Positions 34,242-42,862 of a stretch of 64,000 nt of DNA are shown piece by piece. The translations under genes were made by a program, and so were the position numbers. This DNA is from DASUPK01 sp963831605. Lineage in GTDB: Bacteria > Actinomycetota > Thermoleophilia > Solirubrobacterales > 70-9. Below the pieces are notes generated by a model. That model worked only from the letters and a program-made list of their open reading frames with translations, searched no databases and was not told where the DNA came from. The DNA lies in the NCBI GenBank assembly GCA_963831605.1, contig CAWHQR010000003.1, forward strand, positions 62,001 to 126,000, in the 5' to 3' direction. Position 1 is the stretch's first letter, and the number at the start of each line of letters is the position of its first letter.

Positions 34242-36398
34242 TCAGCCCTCGGCCTCCCCGGTGGCGACCCTCCGGGGCAGGGAGGGCTCCACGCGGAGCA
34301 GCCGTGCGGGCCAAGTGGGGAGCCACCAGTTCCAGCGGCCCATCAGCGAGATCACCGCGGGCACGATCAGCGCCCGGATGATCGTCGCGTCGATCAGGAT
34401 CCCGGCCGCCAAGCCGGTCGCGAACATCTTCACGCTGGTGTCCGGTCCCGACGCCATCGAGGTGAACGCCAGGAACAGGATCAGCGCGGCGCTGGTCACC
34501 AGCCTGCCGGTCCGCCCGATTCCCTGGACGACGGCGGTGTCCGTCGACCCGGTGCGGTCGTACTCCTCCCGCATCCGGGAGAGGATGAACACCTCGTAGT
34601 CCATGGAGAGGCCGAACAGGAAGGCGAAGATGATCAGCGGCATCCACGACTGGATCGATCCGGTCGCCTGGATGCCCCAGATCGCCTCCGAGCCATGTCC
34701 GTCCTGCCAGACGAGGACGAGCACGCCCCAGGCCGCGGCCACGCTGAGGATGTTCAGGATGATCGCCTTCAGCGGCAACAGCAGCGAGCGGAACGCTCGT
34801 GCCAGCAGGATGAACGTGGTGATCGCGATCAGGGCGATCATCAACGGGAACGCGCCGTAGACCGCGTCGATGAAGTCCTGGTTCGCGGCTGGGCCGCCGC
34901 CAACCCGGACCCCGGGGCCGGCCGAATGGGCCGTATCCCGGACGCCGTCCAGCGTGTCGTGGCCCTGGGGGGTCCCGCTGTCGGGGACCGGGATGGCCTC
35001 GACGATGTGAGTCCCGCCGCGGTTCCACTCCGGCCCGCTCGGCGCGACCGCGCCGTGGATGCCGTCGACCTTGTTGAGATCGGCGGCGACCGTGGACGGG
35101 TCGGTGTTGCCCTCGACCAGGATCTCGTGAGGCAGGATCGAGCCCTCACCGATCCCGGCGCTCTCGAGCTGCTTCAGGCCCTGCTCGGCGGGGCCGCCCT
35201 TGGCGATCGTGTTGGCATCGGCGGCACCCAGCTGCAGGTTCGTCGCAGACAGTGCGAGGGCCAGGATCACGGCCATGCCGGCGCCCGCGGCGACCCAGCG
35301 GCGCCGTGAGACGAGCTGTGCCCAGCGGGTCCAGGCCCGGCTGGCCTTGTCATCGGTGCGCCGATGCGGCCAGTCGAGCTTCGGCCCCGCCTTGGCCAGG
35401 ATCACCGGCAGGAGCGTGATCGCCACCAGCGTCGAGACCAGCGGGATCAGCATCCCGCCGTATCCCATCGAGCGCAGGAATGGCAGCGGCAGGGCGATCA
35501 GCGCGAGCAGGCCGATCGCGACAGTGATGCCGCTGAAGACGACGGCGCGGCCTGCCGTCTCCATCGCTCGCTGAACCGCTTCATCGCCCGTGTGGCCGTG
35601 CGTTCGCTCCTCCCGCCAGCGTGAGACCACCAGCAGCGAGTAGTCAATCGCCACACCCAGTCCGACGAGCGCAACCAGGAACTGAACGATCGGCGAGACG
35701 TCGGTGAACGTCGTCAGGCCGAGCAACAGCAGGAAGGTGGTCATGATCGAGCAGATCGCCATCCCGATCGGCACGATCGCCAGGAACGAGGCGAAGACGA
35801 AGGCGAGCACGATCAGCGCGCCGAATCCGCCGATCAGAGCCTCCAGGAGGACCCCTGGCCCGTCGCCTCCGCCGGTCGACTGCTGGAGGGCGTCGAAGCC
35901 GGTCACGTGTACCGGCGACCCGGCGACGGTCATCCCGGCAACGGCGTTCTTCACATCCGTGGCCGCCTGCGGGTTGTCGCCGAAGCTCGAACCGGGATCG
36001 GGCTTGGGGTAGACGATCGCGTAGGTCGTGTGGCCGTCATCCGAGACGAAGGCCTTGTCGCCGGTCGACGCGTATGAGGCGACGCGCGAGCCCGGCAGCG
36101 TCTTCGCCAGGGTGTCGTCGAGCCTGTTCAGGCCGCGCTTAACCTGGGGCGAGTCCACGGACCGCCCGGCTGGAAGCGTCACCACCGGCAGCAGGGGAGA
36201 GGTGTCCCCGCCGGTGCCGTTGTACTTGGCGGCGATCGCCTGGTTCGTTTCCCATCCCTCCTTGTTGGGGACGGAGAACTTCTGGTTGAGCGCCTTGCTG
36301 GCGGGCCCGGCGGCCATGATCCCGGCGATCGTCAGCAGGATCCATGAGATGACGACGGTCCGTTTGTGAGCCAGTACCCAGCGGGTTAGTGGTGCCAC
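34242..36398 (-). CDS. MMPL/RND-family transporter
   Basis: 718 residues with the standard RND plan of two 6-helix halves and large extracytoplasmic loops. FLVALVGLGVAIDYSLLVVSRW and IFAFLFGLSMDYEVFILSRMREEYD contain the paired Asp-Tyr motifs of MMPL proteins. It probably exports a lipid or hydrophobic compound. GTG 36398 is preceded by AGGAGGG, a strong ribosome binding site. The gene diverges from the DUF4242 gene, and the 243-nt gap holds a long inverted repeat and a TetR-type operator, so local regulation is likely. Confidence 0.9.
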   Translation of the reverse strand: MAPLTRWVLAHKRTVVISWILLTIAGIMAAGPASKALNQKFSVPNKEGWETNQAIAAKYNGTGGDTSPLLPVVTLPAGRSVDSPQVKRGLNRLDDTLAKTLPGSRVASYASTGDKAFVSDDGHTTYAIVYPKPDPGSSFGDNPQAATDVKNAVAGMTVAGSPVHVTGFDALQQSTGGGDGPGVLLEALIGGFGALIVLAFVFASFLAIVPIGMAICSIMTTFLLLLGLTTFTDVSPIVQFLVALVGLGVAIDYSLLVVSRWREERTHGHTGDEAVQRAMETAGRAVVFSGITVAIGLLALIALPLPFLRSMGYGGMLIPLVSTLVAITLLPVILAKAGPKLDWPHRRTDDKASRAWTRWAQLVSRRRWVAAGAGMAVILALALSATNLQLGAADANTIAKGGPAEQGLKQLESAGIGEGSILPHEILVEGNTDPSTVAADLNKVDGIHGAVAPSGPEWNRGGTHIVEAIPVPDSGTPQGHDTLDGVRDTAHSAGPGVRVGGGPAANQDFIDAVYGAFPLMIALIAITTFILLARAFRSLLLPLKAIILNILSVAAAWGVLVLVWQDGHGSEAIWGIQATGSIQSWMPLIIFAFLFGLSMDYEVFILSRMREEYDRTGSTDTAVVQGIGRTGRLVTSAALILFLAFTSMASGPDTSVKMFATGLAAGILIDATIIRALIVPAVISLMGRWNWWLPTWPARLLRVEPSLPRRVATGEAEG

Positions 36399-36482
36399 GA
36401 GGTTCCCTCCTGTATTCGAATCTGGTCGGTGCCTTTACGACGGTTGTGAGGCAGCAGAATGGACGCCGCCCGCACTTCCTTC

Positions 36483-36514
36483 AATTGGGGATGACCCCTA
36501 TTCAGCCCCCAATT
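36483..36514. promoter_or_regulatory. Inverted repeat in the MMPL/DUF4242 intergenic region
   Basis: AATTGGGG (36483-36490) and CCCCAATT (36507-36514) are perfect 8-bp arms around a 16-nt spacer. This AT/G-rich site stands out from the surrounding GC-rich DNA. It may bind a regulator of either divergent gene. Confidence 0.4.
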
Positions 36515-36607
36515 CATCTCTAGGTGTGTGACGTTTGACCAGGAGGTCGCGTGACAGCGTCATCCGATCCGAAAAGCACGAGTCGGTCGTTCATGTGTAT
36601 AGTCCGC

Positions 36608-36628
36608 ACGACCGTTCGTACTAACTAG
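36608..36628. promoter_or_regulatory. TetR-type operator upstream of the DUF4242 gene
   Basis: ACGACCGTTCGT (36608-36619) continues into TACTAACTAG. On the reverse strand the segment GTTAGTACGAACGGTCGT matches 16 of 18 positions of GTTAGCACGACCGGTCGT at the promoter of the nearby TetR gene. Its right half, TTCGTACTAACTAG (36615-36628), is also nearly identical (13 of 14) to a site before the P450 gene. Confidence 0.6.
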
Positions 36629-36641
36629 GAAAGGACACAAG

Positions 36642-36956
36642 ATGAGCACAGAGCTCCAGATGTATTCGATCCGCCGCAACAACGCGTGGGGATCGCCGGA
36701 CGAGCTCGAGCAGGTCGCGGCCCGCTCCAAGCAGGTCGCGGACGAGGAGTTCCCGACCGACGTGCGCTGGATTCGCAGCTACGTGATCGCGGAGGAGGAC
36801 GGCACCCTGGGCACCGTCTGCATCTACCAGTCGGTCAGCCCCGAGGCGATTCGCAAGCACGCGCAGCGCGTCGGCATGCCGGCCGACGAGATCTGGGCCG
36901 TGGCCGACACGGTCGTGATCCGGCCCGACCCCGTGAAGGAGCCGGTCGCGTCATGA
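36642..36956 (+). CDS. DUF4242-domain (SCO4226-like) protein
   Basis: 104 residues, a single ferredoxin-like alpha/beta domain of the DUF4242 family. Features are a start strand LQMYSIRRN, RWIRSYVIAEEDGTLGTVCIYQSVSPEAIRKHAQRVGMPADEI, and a final VVIRPDP strand. A Streptomyces relative (SCO4226) is known as a nickel-binding protein, but the ligand here is unproven. AGGAAAGGAC 7-15 nt upstream serves as ribosome binding site. The operator just before it and the nearby TetR gene suggest repression by that regulator. Confidence 0.82.
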   Translation: MSTELQMYSIRRNNAWGSPDELEQVAARSKQVADEEFPTDVRWIRSYVIAEEDGTLGTVCIYQSVSPEAIRKHAQRVGMPADEIWAVADTVVIRPDPVKEPVAS

Positions 36957-37004
36957 GCCGAGGGCGGCGGGCGGCATCGTGATCCGCCCGCCGTTCCGAG
37001 GTTC

Positions 37005-37643
37005 CTAGGCCCGGGCGGCCTCGAGCCGGCGCTCGATCGCTCGCCGGGCGCGCTTGATCGGCTCGGCGTCCTGGGCGATCGTGAACTGGGTGTTCGCCAG
37101 CAGCAGCGAGCTCTCGAGCTCGAAGGCCAGCTGCCCGGGGTCCTCCCCCTTGTCGATGTCACCCTCGCGCTGGGCGTCGCGGATGGCCGCCTCGAGTCTC
37201 CTGAGCCAATCGCCCATGAAGGCCATGAGGCGATCGCGCACGGGACCCGGCTGCATGCTCACCTCGACCAGCACGGTGGCGAAGAAGCAGCCCCCGGGGA
37301 AGTTCTTCGCCTCGACGTAGTCGAGGTATCCGTCCACCAGCGCGCGCAACCGCTCGAGCCCGCCCGATGCCTGGGCCGCTCTCTCGATCACCTGCTTCTC
37401 GAAGATCCCGTCGGCGGTCTCGATCGTCGCCAGCTGCAGGTCCTCCTTGGAGCCGAAATGAGCGAAGAGACCGCTCTTGCTCATCCCGACCTCCTCGGCG
37501 AGGCGGCCCAGCGAGAGCCCGCCGATCCCCTCCACGGTCGCGAGGCGGGCGGCCTCGTCGAGGATGGCCGATCGGCTGCGCGCACCGTCGCTGCGCTGCT
37601 TGCGCTCGCGAGGCTTCGCTGAACGGGTCGCCGACTTGGCCAT
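37005..37643 (-). CDS. TetR-family transcriptional regulator
   Basis: 212 residues. The N-terminal helix-turn-helix (about residues 23-70) reads AILDEAARLATVEGIGGL, then LGRLAEEVGMSKSGLFAHFGSKEDL, the typical TetR recognition pattern. The C-terminal ligand domain carries PGGCFFATVLVEVSMQPGPVRDRL, common in one group of TetR proteins. The promoter has TAACTT 6 nt before the ATG, with the palindrome ACGACCGGTCGT next to it, so autoregulation is likely. The first 20 residues are Lys/Arg-rich. It converges on the DUF4242 gene, with 48 nt between. Confidence 0.92.
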   Translation of the reverse strand: MAKSATRSAKPRERKQRSDGARSRSAILDEAARLATVEGIGGLSLGRLAEEVGMSKSGLFAHFGSKEDLQLATIETADGIFEKQVIERAAQASGGLERLRALVDGYLDYVEAKNFPGGCFFATVLVEVSMQPGPVRDRLMAFMGDWLRRLEAAIRDAQREGDIDKGEDPGQLAFELESSLLLANTQFTIAQDAEPIKRARRAIERRLEAARA

Positions 37644-37657
37644 GACCTAAAGTTAGC

Positions 37658-37669
37658 ACGACCGGTCGT
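37658..37669. promoter_or_regulatory. Perfect 12-bp palindromic TetR operator
   Basis: ACGACCGGTCGT, flanked by GTTAGC on one side. It lies directly upstream of the TAACTT -10 candidate of the TetR gene, and 26 nt from the stop of the acyl-CoA dehydrogenase gene behind it. It matches the site at 36608. Confidence 0.65.
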
Positions 37670-37694
37670 AGTGACTGGGGTGCGCGGTGCCGGG

Positions 37695-38873
37695 CTAGAG
37701 CCCGAGCTGCTTGCCGAGGATCTCCTTCATCACCTCGTCGGTGCCGCCGCCGATCGGGCCGAGGCGCGCGTCGCGGTAGGCGCGCTCGACGCCGTACTCG
37801 CGCATGTAGCCATAGCCGCCGTGGATCTGGATCGCCTCGTCGGCGACTTCGCACATCGCCCGCTGCGTGAAGAGCTTGGCCTGGGTGACCTGGCGGAGCG
37901 TGTCCTCGCCTCCGGCGAACCTCCGCAGGCAGTCGTAGGTGAGGGCCCGGGAGACCTCGATCTTCACCGACATCTCCGCGAACTTGTGGCGGATCGCCTG
38001 GAAGCGACCGATCGGGCGACCGAACGCCTCGCGCTCCTTGGCGTACTGCAGCGTCATCTCGAAGACCTTCTGCATGCCGCCGACGGCGCCCAGCGCCATC
38101 GTCAGCCGCTCCCACTGGAAGTTGGCCATGATCAGCCTGAAGCCCTCGTTCTCCTCGCCGAGCAGGTTCTCGTCGGGTACCTCGACGTCGCTGAAGGAGA
38201 GCTCGCCGGTATCCGATGCGTGCCAGCCCATCTTCTCCAGCTTCGAGACGACCTCGTAGCCGGGCATGTCCCGCTCGAGCACGAGGAAGGAGATGCCGTG
38301 GTGGCCGCCCTCCTGGGTGGTCTTGACGGCGCAGACCAGGAAGTCCGCGCGCACGCCGTTGGTGATGAAGGTCTTGGACCCGTTGACGACGTAGCCGCCG
38401 TCCACCTTGCGCGCGGTGGTGCGCAGCGAAGCGACGTCGGAGCCGGCGCCCGGCTCCGTGATGCCGAGGGCGCCGACCAGCTCGCCCTTGATCCCGGGGA
38501 CCAGCCAGCGCTGCTTCTGCTCCTCGGTGCCGAACTTCCAGATCGGCGGCATGGCGATCTCGGCGTGGGCACCGAGCCCGGCAGCGACGCCGCCGCTGCC
38601 CCCCGAGCGGGAGAGCTCCTCGACCCAGACCGCATCGTGCACGTAGTCGCCGCCCTGGCCGCCGTACTCCGTCTCGAACTTGAGCCCCAGGAAGCCGAGC
38701 TCGCCGCAGCGGTTGTAGAGCTGGCGCGGGAACTCGCGGGCCTCCTCCCACTCCTCGACATGCGGCGCGATCTCCTTGGTGACGAAGCGCCGCACCGACT
38801 CGCGCAGCTCCTCGTGTTCCTCGGTGAACGGTGGGAGGAGCGCTCGCGCTCCACTGTCCTTGATCACGTCCAC
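37695..38873 (-). CDS. Acyl-CoA dehydrogenase, LCAD/IVD-type
   Basis: 392 residues with the three-domain ACAD fold. FETEYGGQGGDYVHDAVWVEEL, then ALGITEPGAGSDVASLRT (flavin- and substrate-binding block), and QIHGGYGYMREYGVERAYRDARL near the C-terminus. The position of the medium-chain catalytic Glu reads IGGGTDEVMKEI, so the base must lie elsewhere, as in long-chain and isovaleryl-CoA types. It oxidises an acyl-CoA with FAD. The GTG start has TAGGCT 6 nt upstream. Its first 24 residues are almost duplicated in the fused ORF at 39313. Confidence 0.93.
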   Translation of the reverse strand: MDVIKDSGARALLPPFTEEHEELRESVRRFVTKEIAPHVEEWEEAREFPRQLYNRCGELGFLGLKFETEYGGQGGDYVHDAVWVEELSRSGGSGGVAAGLGAHAEIAMPPIWKFGTEEQKQRWLVPGIKGELVGALGITEPGAGSDVASLRTTARKVDGGYVVNGSKTFITNGVRADFLVCAVKTTQEGGHHGISFLVLERDMPGYEVVSKLEKMGWHASDTGELSFSDVEVPDENLLGEENEGFRLIMANFQWERLTMALGAVGGMQKVFEMTLQYAKEREAFGRPIGRFQAIRHKFAEMSVKIEVSRALTYDCLRRFAGGEDTLRQVTQAKLFTQRAMCEVADEAIQIHGGYGYMREYGVERAYRDARLGPIGGGTDEVMKEILGKQLGL

Positions 38874-38893
38874 GGGCGGAGCCTAGACCGCCG

Positions 38894-39316
38894 TCAAGCC
38901 TTGGCGCGCTCCTCCATCAGGATCGCGAACGCGCCCAGTATCGAAACGTCGATCAGGATCAGGAGGATTCCGAGCCAGGGAACGTCGCTGATGAACATGG
39001 CTGCGAAGACGATGTGCGTGACGACGGTGAGCACCCCGATCCAGAGCGCCACGCGATTGCCGGCGAGAATCCCGCCCGCGGCCCCAAGCTGAATCAGCGA
39101 GAGGATCAGCCACAGCCAGCCCGCGGGACGCGCGTCGCCGACCAGCCAGCTCGCCGTCGTGATGAAGATGTTCGAGCCGGCCAGGACGGAGATCGCATAG
39201 AAGAGGTTGAGCACCGCGATCAGGCCGACGTAGCTCGCCGCGCCGAGCAGAATCCCGATTCCCTCGAAATCCGGGCGCTCGGTGTAGACGAAATTGTTCG
39301 GCGAGGTGCGGTTCAA
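38894..39316 (-). CDS. Four-helix membrane protein, DUF7144-like
   Basis: 140 residues with four predicted helices (about 20-45, 65-83, 88-107, 112-132) and a short charged C-terminus. The pattern of a GIGILLGAASYVGLIAVLNLFYAI helix followed by GWLWLILSLIQLGAAGGIL resembles DUF7144 family proteins; this match is from memory. No function is known. TTG 39316 overlaps the stop codon of the fused ORF upstream (TTGA), so translation may depend on that ORF. Confidence 0.75.
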   Translation of the reverse strand: MNRTSPNNFVYTERPDFEGIGILLGAASYVGLIAVLNLFYAISVLAGSNIFITTASWLVGDARPAGWLWLILSLIQLGAAGGILAGNRVALWIGVLTVVTHIVFAAMFISDVPWLGILLILIDVSILGAFAILMEERAKA

Positions 39317-39495
39317 GGCGTCGGCGCCTTCCAGTCTTCCATCATCGTGTAACCGCGGCCTGCGTGGTCGAAGCCGAGCAGGTCGCCCTGCGGGTTCTTC
39401 TTCCCTCCATGGTCGCGCAGCTCCTCGTGCTCCTCCGTGAAGGGCGGGAGGGGGGCGCGAACGCCTTGGTCCTTGATGACGTTCACGCCCCCCAT
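39313..39495 (-). CDS. Chimeric remnant: ACAD N-terminus fused to SnoaL-like C-terminus
   Basis: 60 residues. Residues about 5-27 (VIKDQGVRAPLPPFTEEHEE) match the N-terminus of the acyl-CoA dehydrogenase at 37695 at 19 of 22 positions. The rest (HGGKKNPQGDLLGFDHAGRG and on to EDWK) matches the C-terminus of the SnoaL-like protein at 40659. The junction is at LRD/HGG. It is best explained by an internal deletion that joined two neighbouring genes of an older duplicated module. The frame is intact and coupled to the next gene, so it could still be translated. GTG 39486, equivalent to the dehydrogenase start, is an alternative to ATG 39495. Confidence 0.75.
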   Translation of the reverse strand: MGGVNVIKDQGVRAPLPPFTEEHEELRDHGGKKNPQGDLLGFDHAGRGYTMMEDWKAPTP

Positions 39496-39520
39496 CCTCC
39501 CAGCTACTTCCTGGTGCGGG

Positions 39521-40564
39521 TTACTTCTTGTGCTTCTTGTGCTTCTTGCACTTGCTCTTCTTGTGCTTCTTCGCAGCGGCAGCGGACTTCTTGCCGTGCT
39601 TCTTCTTGTGCTTCTTGCACGTCACGGGCTGCGGCCAGTTGGCGACGGTGGCCGACTCGGCCGGGGTCATCCCCTGATAGATCGTCGTCAGCGGCGCCGC
39701 CTCATAGGAGTTGGCGACGGCGGCTGCGCTTGCCACGTCCGTGGGAGACGAAAGCGACGCATCGGCCTGCTGCACCTCGAACGACATCAGCCCGACGGTC
39801 CGGTGGGCCGGAATCGTCACGGTCCATCCCCAGACGACGTTGTCCTCGGGTGCGCTCTGCGTGCCTCCACCGATCTGGAAGAGGTTCGCCTTGAGGACGC
39901 CGTGTCCGTCGATCACATGCGCGAGCGTGTCGTCGCTGGTCGTGACCGGGTCGTCGTTCGTGACGGCCCAGTAGTCCGGCGGACTGGCGATCGTGTCACC
40001 GTTCGACGACGCGCGTACCGCGGTGTCGCCATCGGAGCCGAGATCGTCGTCGTTGCTGCCACTGGTCAGGTCGCCGACCTGCACCGTCGTGGTGATCGGC
40101 ACCGTGGTCGGATTCGAGAGCAGGTTGAGAATCCGCGCCCCCGGGAGCGGTCCTGTCGGGCTGACGTAGATCTTCCGCTGCACGTTCAGCCCGGCCAGCG
40201 GCACCACCGGATAGTCGTGCTCACCGGCAGCCGGATCGCTGCACGAATTGTTGTCCGCGGAGAAATACAGGTGACCGTCATCGGTGCCGCCGACGAACAG
40301 CGCTCCGAAGTCGTCGTAGCTGTCGCTGTTGTCCACCGGCCCCGCAGGGCTGCCCGCCGGGCCGTTCGAGCCGCTGTCGTACAGCGACGCAAACGGGTCA
40401 TTGTGATCCGGTGCCAGGGCCTCCGACTTACCGAAATCGAAGAAATAGCCCTGCGAATCGAACAGCTTGGTGGTGCCGTCGTCCCCGCAGGTGCTTGCCG
40501 ATGCCGCTGCGGGATACAGCATCAACCCCGCGGCGATCGCGGCAGCGATCGTCCATCGCTTCAC
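39521..40564 (-). CDS. Secreted protein with Lys/His-rich C-terminal tail, function unknown
   Basis: 347 residues from GTG 40564, which has AGGAGG 8 nt upstream. A signal peptide is clear: KRW, hydrophobic AIAAGLMLYPAAASAS, cleavage after about residue 24. The mature protein is Asp/Ser/Gly-rich with predicted beta structure and resembles no family I can name. One section (VWGWTVTIPAHRTVGLMSFEVQ) looks like a beta-sandwich. The last 30 residues are mostly Lys, His and Cys (KCKKHKKHKK), perhaps binding polyanions or metal at the cell surface. A longer frame from 40657 is open but would bury the signal peptide. Confidence 0.8.
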   Translation of the reverse strand: MKRWTIAAAIAAGLMLYPAAASASTCGDDGTTKLFDSQGYFFDFGKSEALAPDHNDPFASLYDSGSNGPAGSPAGPVDNSDSYDDFGALFVGGTDDGHLYFSADNNSCSDPAAGEHDYPVVPLAGLNVQRKIYVSPTGPLPGARILNLLSNPTTVPITTTVQVGDLTSGSNDDDLGSDGDTAVRASSNGDTIASPPDYWAVTNDDPVTTSDDTLAHVIDGHGVLKANLFQIGGGTQSAPEDNVVWGWTVTIPAHRTVGLMSFEVQQADASLSSPTDVASAAAVANSYEAAPLTTIYQGMTPAESATVANWPQPVTCKKHKKKHGKKSAAAAKKHKKSKCKKHKKHKK

Positions 40565-40658
40565 GTCGTACCTCCTCCGTTGAGATTCTGTGCGGCGCAC
40601 CCCTTTGCGCGCCGTTTCCAGGTGTTGGCGCGACCATACCTGACCCGCCGAGCTCAAT

Positions 40659-41093
40659 TCAACCGGCCGGCGGCTTCCAGTCCTCCAGCGTCGTGTAGCC
40701 GCGGCCGGCGTGGTCGAAGCCGAGCAGGTCGCCCTGCGGGTTCTTCTTGCCGCCGTGGTGGTAGGCGCGGACCTCGGCGATCTTGCCGTCCCGCATCAGG
40801 AACCACTCCGTGCCGCGGTCGAGGCGCTTCTCGCCCGACTTCGGGTCGCGCCAGGTCATCGTCCACTCGATCACGGCCTCGTCGCCCTGCTCGATCCCGT
40901 GTTCGAGGTACCACTGGCCCTCGATCGCGTTCACGCCCATCTCGGAGTTCTGCCCGATCCGCTCGGCGCCCTCGTGCGGGCCGAGACGCGTGTAGTAGTG
41001 GACCGCGTCGTCGGTGAAGTGGGAGGCCACCAGCTCGGCGTCGCCGGTGTTGAGCGCCTCGTAGTAGGAGCGGATGTGGTCGAGGTTGCCCAT
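40659..41093 (-). CDS. SnoaL-like / NTF2-fold protein
   Basis: 144 residues. Pattern: IRSYYEALNTGDAELVASHFTDDAVHYYTRLGPHEG at the start, then WYLEHGIEQGDEAVIEWTMTW and a KRLDRGTEWFLMRDGKIAEVRAYHH strand, typical of the SnoaL cone-shaped fold. Such proteins are isomerases, hydrolases or binding proteins; the reaction is unknown. The C-terminal 34 residues recur in the fused ORF at 39313. It is likely part of an ancient pair with an acyl-CoA dehydrogenase. Confidence 0.85.
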   Translation of the reverse strand: MGNLDHIRSYYEALNTGDAELVASHFTDDAVHYYTRLGPHEGAERIGQNSEMGVNAIEGQWYLEHGIEQGDEAVIEWTMTWRDPKSGEKRLDRGTEWFLMRDGKIAEVRAYHHGGKKNPQGDLLGFDHAGRGYTTLEDWKPPAG

Positions 41094-41195
41094 GAGGCTC
41101 AGCGATTCTCGCCGACCCGTGTCGATTTCGTCATGACGCGTTCGTCGTCAGGTTGAATGCGGCGAACAGCGCCGCCGGCAATCAAGGAGGAAGAG

Positions 41196-41594
41196 ATGAA
41201 GTACCTGCTCGCTTTCGTCCGCGACGAGGACCGGATGTTCGAAGGAACCGAAGAGGAGATGAAGTCGGCGATGGACGCCTGGAATGAGTTCGATCGTGAG
41301 GCGATCGAGGCCGGCGTCATGATCGCGAACGAGGCCCTCGAGCTGCCGAAGACCGCCAAGACCGTGCGCGTTGAGGAGGATGGCCATACCGTCACCGACG
41401 GGCCGTTCGCCGAGACCAAGGAGCAGCTGGGCGGCTTTTGCCTGATCGACTGCGAGAACCTCGACGAGGCGATCGGCTGGGCGAAGAAGGTCCCGATGCG
41501 CCCGGACAGCTCCGTCGAGGTGCGGGCGGTCATGGACCTGAAGCCATATGGATACGAAGGCGTGACCGTGGGGCCGACCCAGGCAAGTGCCTAA
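41196..41594 (+). CDS. YCII-related (DGPF-domain) protein
   Basis: 132 residues. MKYLLAFVRDEDRM at the start and DGPFAETKEQLGGFCLIDCENLDEAIGWAKKVP are the defining pattern of the YCII/DGPF family, a ferredoxin-like fold often found beside ECF sigma factors; none lies here. Function unknown. ATG 41196 follows AGGAGGAAGAG, a strong ribosome binding site; the longer frame from 41157 is not family-like. The 3' end overlaps the convergent dehydrogenase by 4 nt. Confidence 0.88.
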   Translation: MKYLLAFVRDEDRMFEGTEEEMKSAMDAWNEFDREAIEAGVMIANEALELPKTAKTVRVEEDGHTVTDGPFAETKEQLGGFCLIDCENLDEAIGWAKKVPMRPDSSVEVRAVMDLKPYGYEGVTVGPTQASA

Positions 41595-42799
41595 AGCCCG
41601 TAGCTGCGCCCGATCACCTCGAGCATCACCTCGTCGGTGCCGGCACCGATTCGGTTGAGACGGGCATCGCGGTACGCGCGCTCGACCTCGTACTCCTTCA
41701 TGTAGCCATAGCCACCGTGAATCTGGATGGCGTCGTCGGCGACCTCCTCGATGACCCGTGAGGCGTACAGCTTCGCCTGCGTGATCTCGCGGACCGGGTA
41801 CTCGCCGTTGGAGAAGCGCCACGCGGTGGCGTAGACCATCTGCTTGGCGGCCTCGATCTTCACCGACATCTCGGCGAACTTGTGGCGGATCGCCTGGAAG
41901 CGGCCGATCGGACGACCGAAGGCCTCGCGCTCCTTGGCGTACTCGAGGGTGCGGTCGAAGACGCGCTCGGCACCCGAAACGCAGCCGATGGCCGCGACCA
42001 GCCGCTCGCCCTGGAGCTCCCAGCTGATGTGGTAGAAGCCCTTGCCCTCCTGGCCCAGCAGGTTCTCCGCCGGAACCCGGACGTCCTGGAAGGAGAGCTC
42101 GCCCGTGTCCGAGGCGTGCATCCCCATCTTCTCGAGCTTGCGGGAGACGGAGAAACCCTCGGTCTCCTTGCCGTCCTTGTCGCGAATGTCGACGATGAAG
42201 AGGCTGATCCCGTCGTGGCCGGCGTCGGGATCGGTCTTCGCCACGAGGACGATGTAGTTCGCCCGGAGCGCGTTGGTGATGAAGGTCTTTGACCCGTTGA
42301 TCACCCACTCGTCCCCGTCGCGCTTGGCCGTGGTGAGGATGCCCGCCACATCGGAGCCGGCCCCCGGCTCGGTGATCCCCAGGGCGCTGATCAGCTCGCC
42401 CTTGATGGAGGGGACCAGGTAGCGCTGCTTCTGCTCCTCGGTGCCGAGCAGATGGATCGGCGGCGTCGCCATGTCGGTGTGGACCGCCATCCCCATGTTG
42501 AGGCCGCCGCAGCCCGAGTAGCTCATCGCGTCGGCGCGGACCAGCGAGTAGAAGTAGTCGCCCCCCTGCCCACCGTATTCCTCGGGGTAGCAGAGGCCGA
42601 TGTAGCCCAGCTCGCCGGCACGGTGCAGCACGGAGTCGGGCCAGAGGTTCTCCTCCCACTCGAAGCGGTGGGGGGTGAGCTCCTTCAGTACCCACGACTT
42701 CATCGACTCGCGCAGCTCCTCATGCTCGTCGTTGAAGATGAAGTGCTTGCGGCTGGCGCCGTGATCGGGCTTGATGACGCTGGAGGTCGCGGTGGCCAC
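41591..42799 (-). CDS. Acyl-CoA dehydrogenase, LCAD/IVD-type
   Basis: 402 residues. Similar to the dehydrogenase at 37695 throughout: YPEEYGGQGGDYFYSLVRADAM, ALGITEPGAGSDVAGILTT, and QIHGGYGYMKEYEVERAYRDARL. The medium-chain catalytic-Glu position reads RIGAGTDEVMLEVIG, as in isovaleryl-CoA dehydrogenase, so the base lies elsewhere. It oxidises acyl-CoA with FAD, passing electrons to ETF. The GTG start has AAGGAG about 10 nt upstream. A palindrome at 42863 lies upstream, between it and the divergent P450. Confidence 0.93.
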   Translation of the reverse strand: MATATSSVIKPDHGASRKHFIFNDEHEELRESMKSWVLKELTPHRFEWEENLWPDSVLHRAGELGYIGLCYPEEYGGQGGDYFYSLVRADAMSYSGCGGLNMGMAVHTDMATPPIHLLGTEEQKQRYLVPSIKGELISALGITEPGAGSDVAGILTTAKRDGDEWVINGSKTFITNALRANYIVLVAKTDPDAGHDGISLFIVDIRDKDGKETEGFSVSRKLEKMGMHASDTGELSFQDVRVPAENLLGQEGKGFYHISWELQGERLVAAIGCVSGAERVFDRTLEYAKEREAFGRPIGRFQAIRHKFAEMSVKIEAAKQMVYATAWRFSNGEYPVREITQAKLYASRVIEEVADDAIQIHGGYGYMKEYEVERAYRDARLNRIGAGTDEVMLEVIGRSYGL

Positions 42800-42862
42800 T
42801 GCTCGTTCTCCTTGTCCTCAGGGATGGAGCGGGACGCATCCGGCGCGTCCGGCAAAGTGAAT

